From: an uncultured Lachnobacterium sp.
GTDB lineage: Bacteria > Bacillota > Clostridia > Lachnospirales > Lachnospiraceae
Length of the DNA stretch: 12,695 nucleotides
Assembly (NCBI GenBank): GCA_900552085.1
Contig: URYB01000044.1
Coordinates: 1 to 12,695 of the forward strand
Direction of reading: 5' to 3'
The position numbers and the translations under genes were made by a program. The notes below the pieces were generated by a model that saw only the letters and a program-made list of their open reading frames with translations, was not told the origin of the DNA and did no database searches. Position 1 is the first letter of the stretch, and every line of letters begins with the position of its first letter. Positions 6,797 to 12,695 of the stretch are shown one piece after another.

Positions 6797-7558
6797 ATGC
6801 TAACTGAACTTACAATTTTTCTTTACATTGTTATATTTTTATACGGAATCGTAATCGGCAGTTTCCTTAATGTCTGCATTTTACGAATTCCTCGAAAAGA
6901 GAATATCGCAAGTCATTCCCATTGTATGACTTGCGGACGTAAGTTGGGCTGGCGTGATATGGTTCCAGTATTTTCTTACATATTTCTACGAGGCAGATGC
7001 CGGCAATGTGGGGCGAAGATATCCATACAGTACCCATTGATTGAGGCTCTGAATGGTGTGCTGTATGTGATCGTTTTCATGGCGAACGGATTTACTTTCA
7101 GCAGCGTTCTCTATTGTCTCATGACATCTGCACTCGTAGTAATTACGGTCATCGATGAGAGAACTTATCAGATACCGGTCTCCATGAATCTTTTCATTGG
7201 ATTGATCGGTGTCATTATGACCGTATATGATTATAAGCATATTTTATCCCATCTCATTGGAATGGTATGTGTCAGCTTGTTTTTATATGCACTTTATTAT
7301 TTTTCATCAGGACAGGCAATCGGTGGCGGAGATATCAAACTCATGACCACGGCAGGACTCGTACTCGGTGTGAAAAATATCGTCTTTGCATTTTTCCTGG
7401 CATGTATCTTAGGATCTATAATTCATACAATTCGTATGAAAGTCAGTAAGAAAAATAATTTACTTGCGATGGGACCTTACCTGTCGGTAGCAATCTATAT
7501 CGCAGCACTGTGGGGCAACTGCTTCTGGAGCTGGTATATGGGTTTGATGGGACTTTAA
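6797..7558 (+). CDS. pilD: PilD, prepilin peptidase (A24 family)
   Basis: A 253-residue polytopic membrane aspartyl protease and N-methyltransferase that cleaves pilin leaders after Gly and methylates the new N-terminal Phe. GSFLNVCILRIPR (21-33) is the family N-terminal signature. Two CxxC pairs (C43/C46 and C68/C71) form the zinc-binding cytoplasmic domain associated with methylation. The catalytic Asp residues are D120 in ITVIDERTYQIP and D179 in GGGDIKLM. Several hydrophobic segments follow, giving about seven or eight membrane passes. Length is typical. AGGAG (6785-6789) is 7 bases before the ATG. It should process the two pilins upstream and the minor pilins downstream. It is the last gene before the 345-base gap. 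Confidence 0.95.
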   Translation: MLTELTIFLYIVIFLYGIVIGSFLNVCILRIPRKENIASHSHCMTCGRKLGWRDMVPVFSYIFLRGRCRQCGAKISIQYPLIEALNGVLYVIVFMANGFTFSSVLYCLMTSALVVITVIDERTYQIPVSMNLFIGLIGVIMTVYDYKHILSHLIGMVCVSLFLYALYYFSSGQAIGGGDIKLMTTAGLVLGVKNIVFAFFLACILGSIIHTIRMKVSKKNNLLAMGPYLSVAIYIAALWGNCFWSWYMGLMGL

Positions 7559-7585
7559 AGTAAACGAAGCATTTCATCATTGAGC

Positions 7586-7614
7586 GGCGAATTATGAACA
7601 GTTGAATTTTCGCC
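7586..7614 (+). other. Short GC-rich hairpin after pilD
   Basis: GGCGAA (7586-7591) pairs with TTCGCC (7609-7614) across a 17-base loop, 28 bases downstream of the pilD stop. The downstream ACCTCTATTTTAT is only mildly T-rich. It might be a weak terminator or attenuator of the pilB-pilD transcript; evidence is thin. Confidence 0.3.
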
Positions 7615-7630
7615 ACCTCTATTTTATACA
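7602..7630 (+). promoter_or_regulatory. Promoter-like sequence before the structured element
   Basis: TTGAAT (7602-7607), a 17-base spacer and TATACA (7625-7630) each match four of six consensus bases. Transcription would begin near 7637, a few bases before the first strand of the structured element at 7643. The position makes it attractive; the sequence alone is moderate. Confidence 0.4.
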
Positions 7631-7642
7631 AAATGTAACGAT

Positions 7643-7873
7643 GGAAAATATAGAAAAATAATTAGGATTTGTGATTTTTCTCGAGCATAGAGGATGTTAG
7701 AATTTTGTCTGTACACAGCAATCTCCATACAGGGATGTATGGAGAAGGGCGAGATGAGCCCGGAAGGCGAATGGAGCCCGGTTGCGTCACTCTTAGAAAA
7801 ATTACATCAAAATTCCTACAGCCTCTTAGCGAAGAGAACCTGAACAAAGCATAATTATTTTTGTATATTTTCC
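7643..7873 (+). ncRNA. Candidate structured RNA (or MITE-like element) between pilD and pilMN
   Basis: This 231-base gene-free stretch folds into nested helices found by eye. GGAAAATATA (7643-7652) pairs with 7864-7873, and AAAAATAATTA (7654-7664) with 7852-7862. That is 21 perfect pairs with one G-G mismatch. The helix continues inward with TTTGT 7668-7672/7844-7848, TTCTC 7678-7682/7834-7838, AGAGG 7689-7693/7822-7826, TGT 7695-7697/7818-7820 and GAATTTTG 7700-7707/7808-7815, separated by small internal loops. The head is branched. GCAA/TTGC (7718-7721/7782-7785) encloses an 8-pair hairpin CTCCATAC/GTATGGAG (7723-7744) and a GC-rich segment at 7747-7781. An outer AAATGT/ACATTT pair (7631-7636/7880-7885) may extend it. 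The 3' end is U-rich. I cannot match it to tmRNA, SRP RNA, RNase P or a known riboswitch. The strand is assumed from the operon. A mobile inverted-repeat element is the main alternative. Confidence 0.6.
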
Positions 7874-7894
7874 TGCAGAACATTTGGAAAACAT

Positions 7895-7900
7895 AAGGAG
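7895..7900 (+). promoter_or_regulatory. Ribosome binding site of pilMN
   Basis: AAGGAG lies only 3 bases before the ATG at 7904 but 9 bases before the in-frame ATG at 7910. The second start (protein beginning MVRKVISIEAG) therefore has the better spacing. The site starts 21 bases after the long helix ends and 9 after its possible outer extension, so folding there could influence translation. Confidence 0.65.
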
Positions 7901-7903
7901 AAA

Positions 7904-9664
7904 ATGAAAATGGTCAGAAAAGTAATAAGTATTGAGGCCGGCGTCTGGTGGACAAAGGTCTCTTTAGTCGAATACCGAAAGAAAAATCCACCGGTATATC
8001 AGGCATTTGCCTTCCGGACTCCGGAGAATGCCGTGGAGGATGGTTACATCCGTGACAAGGATAGTTTTGCCAACGCCTTAAAGGAAGAGTTGCGCAGACA
8101 TAATATCCGTGAGAAAGAAGTGGTATTTACCCTTTCTTCCTCAAAGGTTGTAACACGTGAAGTATTGATTCCTTTCGTGAAAGACAATAAGATCCGAGGA
8201 ATTATCGATGCACAGATGCGCGATTATTTCCCGATGGATGTCAGCAGTTATACGGTAAGTTACAGTAAGATGGATGTCGAGGAAGTGGACGGAAAGAAAC
8301 AGATTAAGTTGCTTCTCGTTGCTATTCCGGATAATCTATTGAGCAATTACTGTACATTTGCTGATTTGGCAGGACTCAAAGTAGAGACATTTGATTATAT
8401 CGGAAACGGTACCGTTCAGCTGATGTGTGACAGTTTCCTGCAGAATGCAGTCGTTGTACAGCTGGAGGAGCAGGCAACCGTTATCAGCATTCTGGAAAAT
8501 AAGAAACTCGTATTCCAGCGTGTAACCCCATATGGTTATGGTGCGACTTTATCAGCAATCATTGATCATCCGATTCTTGGAATTAAGGATGAATATGAGG
8601 CGTTTGATTTCCTTTTAAGCCACAATGTACTGTACAATCGTCCAGTTGTGCAGAAGATGGAAGATGAGGAAGAGATGAAGCGCCAACAGTCGATGGCAGA
8701 CGAGGCCTATGATGATCTGGCAGAGTCTTTGCGTTATCATCTTCGTATTGCAAACACGGCGATCGAGTATTATCAGAATCAGGTAAAGAGAGAATTTACT
8801 GGAAATTTATATCTTGTCGGTGATGGTTCCAGATTTGTCGGCATGCACAAACTGTTTGCACAGGAGATGCCGCTTCCGATTCAGGATATCAACTTTGCAT
8901 CCATCATTGATTTAAAAAGTGAGAGCCAGAAAGCGGCAGTCGCACAGTCGCAGAGCCAGGGAACTTATGAAGCTCCGGGGCAGGTAAAGGAACGTCCGAA
9001 GGCTGCGACACCGGTTGGTTTTCTTTCCGTTATCGGTGCGGCGGTTCATCCGATTGATGCAAAACCGAAGGAAATGCGTGAAGCGGATGTGAAGAAGAAT
9101 GGCCTGCGTAATTCTTATGTAATTCTTGCAGGAGCAGCTTTGATCAGTGTGCTTTTGATTTTGGGATCAAGTGTACGGCTTTTGGTCGCTACAGCACAGC
9201 ACAATAAGTTACAGAAACGCATTCAGGAATTGTCTTATGTGCAGGATACTTATGATGAGAGTGCAAAGGTACAGCAGGAAGAAAAAAAGTATGAAGATAT
9301 TGACCGTGCAACACTTTGCAACAACGAGCAGCTGCTTCCGTTGATCAATCAGTTGGAAGAACAGTTACCAAGAGACATTCATGTAGAAAGTATTCAGACA
9401 GACAGCAGCATGGTGGTTCTGAACATGGTGGCAGATAAGAAAGTAACCGTAGGACAGATGCTTTTGAATTTCCAGGAAGTGACATTGCTGCAGAATTTGG
9501 ATATTCCACAGATGACAGAGACAGTGGACGATGCTGGAAATACTACATGGACTTATACACTGAACGCAACTTATACACCAATTACTTATGAGGGTGATGA
9601 GACAGAAAGTGTAGAGGATACGACAGAAGAAACAACGGAAGGAGAGGCAGAGACAAATGAATAA
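7904..9664 (+). CDS. pilM: PilM-PilN fusion, pilus alignment subcomplex
   Basis: A 586-residue protein joining a cytoplasmic actin-like PilM domain (about 1-390) to a PilN domain with one membrane helix (about 404-425, AGAALISVLLILG) and an extracytoplasmic part. PilM-like features are VISIEAG at the N-terminus, SSSKVVTREV (78-87), and NLYLVGDGSRFVGMHKLF (301-318) as the adenosine-motif region. SVIGAAVHPI (375-384) resembles the closing GLALR-type helix. A Gln/Ser-rich insertion lies at about 338-368. After the membrane helix comes a coiled-coil stretch (431-462) and a ferredoxin-like region typical of PilN (DIHVESIQTD, then strands to about 560). The tail 563-586 is Thr/Glu-rich. A PilMN fusion is, to my recollection, also known in Clostridioides difficile. 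The nucleotide-binding motifs look degenerate. The start may be 7910. It overlaps pilO by 8 bases. Confidence 0.88.
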   Translation: MKMVRKVISIEAGVWWTKVSLVEYRKKNPPVYQAFAFRTPENAVEDGYIRDKDSFANALKEELRRHNIREKEVVFTLSSSKVVTREVLIPFVKDNKIRGIIDAQMRDYFPMDVSSYTVSYSKMDVEEVDGKKQIKLLLVAIPDNLLSNYCTFADLAGLKVETFDYIGNGTVQLMCDSFLQNAVVVQLEEQATVISILENKKLVFQRVTPYGYGATLSAIIDHPILGIKDEYEAFDFLLSHNVLYNRPVVQKMEDEEEMKRQQSMADEAYDDLAESLRYHLRIANTAIEYYQNQVKREFTGNLYLVGDGSRFVGMHKLFAQEMPLPIQDINFASIIDLKSESQKAAVAQSQSQGTYEAPGQVKERPKAATPVGFLSVIGAAVHPIDAKPKEMREADVKKNGLRNSYVILAGAALISVLLILGSSVRLLVATAQHNKLQKRIQELSYVQDTYDESAKVQQEEKKYEDIDRATLCNNEQLLPLINQLEEQLPRDIHVESIQTDSSMVVLNMVADKKVTVGQMLLNFQEVTLLQNLDIPQMTETVDDAGNTTWTYTLNATYTPITYEGDETESVEDTTEETTEGEAETNE

Positions 9665-10430
9665 AATTAAATTATCGGATTCCGACAAACGTTTGCTCAT
9701 TATCTTTTTGGCTATCCTTATGGTTGCAGCTTCTTATTTCTTTTTCTTTACCAGAAGCATGAGTAAGGCCTCTGATATAGAGGATGGCAATACAAAGGAT
9801 CAGGCACAGGTACAGCAGATGGAACAGATGGAAGCTGCTTTGCCACAGGTCCGTGAGAATATGAAAAATCTGAAACAGAAACAGGCAGATATCATTGCAA
9901 AATATCCTTCCGATATTAAAACAGAGAAAGTAATCTGGATTCTTCAGGATATTGAAGATCATAACGATTATCATATTTCGGACATTACATTTGCTATGTA
10001 TAATCCGTTGCAGATCACACCGGATGTATCGGAAACAACAGATACAGGTGCTGATGAGAGTTCTTCCGATACAACAGAAGAAACCACAAATACAGAAACA
10101 ACAGATGATAGCAGTACGGATACAGCAACCAATAATGTACAGGCGGTCACAGGCTATTATGCTTCTATTGGAGTGAAATACGATGCGACATATGAAGGTT
10201 TAAAAGATATGCTTGCTTATGTAAATGAGTACTCCGATCGTATTACCATAACGGATTTTTCAAGTTCCGTGGATAGTGAGACTGGAAGACTGACAGGTGA
10301 TATGACGTTCAGTATGTATGTCATTACCAACACAGGCAAGGATTATGTAGAGCCGAAGTTTGATATGATGCTCAAAGGTGTCCAGAATATTTTTGGAAAT
10401 AACGCCGGAACAGTATCTGGCACAAATTAG
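9657..10430 (+). CDS. pilO: PilO-like alignment subcomplex protein
   Basis: A 257-residue bitopic membrane protein with a short cytoplasmic N-terminus and one membrane helix at about 13-31 (LLIIFLAILMVAASYFFFF). A Gln/Lys/Glu-rich coiled coil follows at about 45-82, then a C-terminal alpha/beta domain (about 165-225). This matches PilO, which pairs with PilN to align the motor and the pilus. Sequence identity to PilO is hard to judge by eye, so the call rests on topology and position after pilMN. Residues 125-160 are a low-complexity Thr/Ser/Asp/Glu tract inserted between the coiled coil and the C-terminal domain. It shares the heptad DTTEETT with the PilMN tail. Its start codon lies inside the end of pilMN (ATGAATAA), with AAGGAG 12 bases upstream, implying translational coupling. 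The minor pilin gene follows 37 bases later. Confidence 0.8.
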   Translation: MNKIKLSDSDKRLLIIFLAILMVAASYFFFFTRSMSKASDIEDGNTKDQAQVQQMEQMEAALPQVRENMKNLKQKQADIIAKYPSDIKTEKVIWILQDIEDHNDYHISDITFAMYNPLQITPDVSETTDTGADESSSDTTEETTNTETTDDSSTDTATNNVQAVTGYYASIGVKYDATYEGLKDMLAYVNEYSDRITITDFSSSVDSETGRLTGDMTFSMYVITNTGKDYVEPKFDMMLKGVQNIFGNNAGTVSGTN

Positions 10431-10467
10431 TATATGACAGGATAACAAGTAAGAAAGGGGTGTCTTT

Positions 10468-11550
10468 ATGAGAAGAAAACAGAATAATGCAGGTTTTTCA
10501 TTGATTGAGGTCATCCTTTCTATGGCTATCCTTGCAATTATTTCCATTCCGCTTTTGAGCTATTTTACAGAATCTATGAAGTATAATGCAAAGATGGCGG
10601 ATAAGCAGCATGCAACAACTCTGGCACAGGAGGTGCTGGAAGATCTGAAGAATCAGGATGTCCTGGTGGCGGATGAAGGAACCGGAGAGACTATCAAGTA
10701 TCTACTGGATCATGGATATACTGCGGTGTCAAACGATATGGGAAAAACTGACAGCGCAGGAAAGTTCGTAGGTGGCGAAGGTGTGTTCTATGGTCCTGCA
10801 GGAAATATTGGGAAAGATTATGATGTCGTTGTAAAGGCAGAGACTACACCGACAGAAAATACAAAAGAGATTCCGGAAGTTAGTGGAATTGATGATACAA
10901 GTGATCTGCTGGCACTAGAGAATGCACAGTTACAGGAGGCTTTGACACATTTCCTTGCAATTAATTCTGCATACGAGTCAAATGCGTCTGCGCGTCTGAC
11001 CAGTGATCAGATTCGAAACAAAATGAAACGAACAATAGGCATCGATATCCAAAAGGACGGTGCCTATTACGGCGTGAAAGCCAGCTGCACCTATCAGTGT
11101 ACAGGATTACGTGGTTCAGGTTCCGATGATAGCTATGAATGTGTTCCTTACGCGGAGGAACGTTTAAAAGACGTAAAACATATCTATTTATTGTACAATG
11201 TAAATCAATTAACGGATACGGTTAACGTTACAAAAGGCATCGGAGTAGACACTTCGCTGAATCCGGAGATCGAAATTATCTGCCAGAATATTTCTAGTGT
11301 GGATCCGGCTTATGCGATTACGGTGACAGGAATCAATATTCCATCTGTCACGACAAATCTGGGAAAGAATGGAAATAATGGAAAGGTATATAACAGCAGT
11401 GGAATTCCTTTAACAGACACCAATAATCTGGTAGAGAGCAAGTCGCAGATCCGAAAGATTACATTGCAGGTCAGTGTTTATAAAAAAGGTGAAGGAAATA
11501 CTGCGGGAGCAGAGCCTTATATCACCGTCAATGCAGCGAAAGGAGAGTAA
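10468..11550 (+). CDS. PilV-like minor pilin (prepilin-type protein)
   Basis: A 360-residue prepilin. The leader MRRKQNNAG is cleaved after G9; the mature protein starts FSLIEV, with Glu at +5 (E14), followed by ILSMAILAIISIPLL. The N-terminus resembles PilV/GspI minor pilins (the FSLIEV-x-x-S/A-hydrophobic pattern). The large head, about 330 residues, has no family I recognise. Its Cys at CTYQCTG (near 208-212) and in EIICQN could form disulfides. Minor pilins of this kind help initiate the fibre or decorate its tip. AAAGGGG (10454-10460) is 7 bases before the ATG. The stop lies 3 bases before the next ATG, indicating tight coupling. Two or three times the size of the major pilins, it is a candidate functional tip subunit. 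Confidence 0.85.
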   Translation: MRRKQNNAGFSLIEVILSMAILAIISIPLLSYFTESMKYNAKMADKQHATTLAQEVLEDLKNQDVLVADEGTGETIKYLLDHGYTAVSNDMGKTDSAGKFVGGEGVFYGPAGNIGKDYDVVVKAETTPTENTKEIPEVSGIDDTSDLLALENAQLQEALTHFLAINSAYESNASARLTSDQIRNKMKRTIGIDIQKDGAYYGVKASCTYQCTGLRGSGSDDSYECVPYAEERLKDVKHIYLLYNVNQLTDTVNVTKGIGVDTSLNPEIEIICQNISSVDPAYAITVTGINIPSVTTNLGKNGNNGKVYNSSGIPLTDTNNLVESKSQIRKITLQVSVYKKGEGNTAGAEPYITVNAAKGE

Positions 11551-11553
11551 ACC

Positions 11554-12695
11554 ATGAGAAAGTTATCGTTAAAAAATGAAAACCGTGGTGCCTCTTTACT
11601 TGCTGTGCTTATTGTACTTGTGGTTGTCAGCGCAATTGCTGTGGTAATCACGAAAGTTACCATTACCAATATCCAGATGAAAGAAGTGGAGCGCGGAACA
11701 AAAAAGAATTTTTACAGTGCGGAATCGGTAATGGATGCACTGCATGCAGGAGCTGGGGAAAAATCGGCAGATGCATTAAAAGATGCTTACACTTATGTGA
11801 TGGAGAATTATGTGATAAGCACAGCCAGTGGTAATGATCTGCAGGATGAATTCGCCAAGAAATATGTTGAGAAGTTAGAGGATACATTTAATCCGGGTGG
11901 TACGAATCCAAAGAGCGAAGAAAAAGAGGCTGGAGCGGTTATTTACAGTATTGCAGATTATGATACTAATATTGTGAAAAGCTGTATTGGTGATGCCGGG
12001 GAACAGTCTTATTATCAGACACCGGCTTCCGGCAAAGCAAAGTACGAGGCAGATTACAAAGCGGGTACTTTTACTCTGAAAAATGTCGGAGTTTCTTACA
12101 CTGATGCACAGAAATATAAGACAACGATTACAACAGACCTGGTATTTACAACTCCAAAATTAAATTTCAATGGTGGCGATGAAATCAAGGAATTTATGAA
12201 ATATGCGTTGATTGCGGATACACAGATTAATGTTAACACAAGTCCGGTTACGGTTGACGGAAATGCGTATGCCGGCAAGGATGGCATTCTGGCCGACAAT
12301 AATGGTAGTGGAACATTCAATGGTAAGGTAACAATTACCCGAGGGGATATTGTTACAGACAGGGGATCCTCTCTTGTGATGGGAAATGGCAATTCTTCTA
12401 TCTGGGCATCGAATGTTGAGACGAAGAGAAATCCATCCGGTTCTGCGTCATCTTCCATTGAACTCAACGGAAACAGTTATATTGAAGATGATTTGACTCT
12501 GAATGGTGTGAATAGTACAATTACAGTCAAGGGAAATTACTATGGATACAATTTTCAGGAGAATTATGATTCTCAGGTAGAAACCAAAGATGCTGCGTTT
12601 AACAGTGCGATGATGGTGAATGCCAAGAATTGTAAACTGGATTTGAGCAATATTAATTATCTGATGCTTTCTGGACGGACATTTGTTGCAAGAGG
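11554..12695 (+). CDS. PilX/GspK-like minor pilin with repetitive C-terminal region, partial
   Basis: The gene runs off the right edge; 380 residues are present. The N-terminus MRKLSLKNENRG is followed by ASLLAVLIVLVVVSAIAVV. This is the PilX/GspK pattern, with likely cleavage after G12 and no Glu at +5, a feature of the GspK class that caps the pilus tip. The segment 36-60 continues as the alpha1 helix (MKEVERGTKKNFYSAESVMD). From about residue 208 onward, short Gly/Asn-rich strand-turn units recur (DGNAYAGKDG, FNGKVTITRGDIV, SIELNGNSYIEDDLTLNG, TITVKGNYYG). They suggest a right-handed beta-helix or bactofilin-like fold, as in surface or adhesin-type proteins. AAAGGAG (11539-11545) lies 8 bases before the ATG. 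It is probably co-translated with the preceding minor pilin and forms a tip complex with it. The C-terminal end and any further domains are not visible. Confidence 0.82.
   Translation, partial: MRKLSLKNENRGASLLAVLIVLVVVSAIAVVITKVTITNIQMKEVERGTKKNFYSAESVMDALHAGAGEKSADALKDAYTYVMENYVISTASGNDLQDEFAKKYVEKLEDTFNPGGTNPKSEEKEAGAVIYSIADYDTNIVKSCIGDAGEQSYYQTPASGKAKYEADYKAGTFTLKNVGVSYTDAQKYKTTITTDLVFTTPKLNFNGGDEIKEFMKYALIADTQINVNTSPVTVDGNAYAGKDGILADNNGSGTFNGKVTITRGDIVTDRGSSLVMGNGNSSIWASNVETKRNPSGSASSSIELNGNSYIEDDLTLNGVNSTITVKGNYYGYNFQENYDSQVETKDAAFNSAMMVNAKNCKLDLSNINYLMLSGRTFVAR

Noticed and set aside
7643..7873. 6S RNA, SRP RNA or group II intron as the identity of the structured element
   Set aside because: The long helix resembles 6S RNA, but the head is branched and not a simple bubble plus hairpin. 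The SRP GGAAGCAG-type apical motif and a domain V-like intron hairpin are not seen. A covariance-model search would settle this.
7662..7883. A 73-codon minus-strand reading frame in the pilD-pilMN gap
   Set aside because: It lies within the folded element and its composition (Pro/Ser/Arg-rich, no recognisable domain) is that expected of translated structured sequence; no credible ribosome binding site was seen.

Overview
The window looks like chromosomal DNA of a spore-forming, low-to-mid-GC Firmicute of the class Clostridia, most likely the Lachnospiraceae. This rests on a SpoIVB sporulation protease, strong AAGGAG-type ribosome binding sites, and a gram-positive type IV pilus cluster with a PilM-PilN fusion. 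The species call is inference; all recognised genes are on the + strand.

Layout. 1-564 is the 3' part of spoIVB with its complete catalytic triad. 572-1440 is a small self-contained unit: a strong promoter, a GNAT-type acetyltransferase gene, an overlapping 57-residue ORF of unknown function, and an intrinsic terminator. 1441-1691 is non-coding; it holds a perfect hairpin, repeated GTCAC half-sites and an extended -10 promoter that probably drives the pilus operon. 1692-7558 encodes pilB (extension ATPase with tandem MshEN-type c-di-GMP motifs), pilT (retraction ATPase), pilC (inner-membrane platform), two tandem pilins separated by a long hairpin, and pilD (prepilin peptidase). 7559-7903 is a 345-base gene-free gap. 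Its bases 7643-7873 form a nested, almost continuous long helix capped by a GC-rich branched head, with a promoter-like sequence just upstream and a U-rich 3' end. 7904-12695 encodes a PilM-PilN fusion, PilO, a PilV-like minor pilin and a PilX/GspK-like minor pilin that runs off the window end.

How it works together. PilD should cleave and N-methylate the pilins. PilB and PilT should drive assembly and disassembly through PilC. PilMN and PilO form the alignment subcomplex linking the cytoplasmic ATPases to the cell surface. The minor pilins probably prime or tip the fibre; the last one carries a repetitive, possibly beta-helical C-terminal region. Close spacing (3-37 bases at most junctions, with short overlaps) argues for an operon, possibly split into two expression units at the structured gap.

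The most interesting unexplained element is the structured sequence at 7643-7873. It could be a stand-alone structured RNA, a cis-acting leader of pilMN, or a MITE-like inverted-repeat element. I cannot assign it to a known family from sequence alone.
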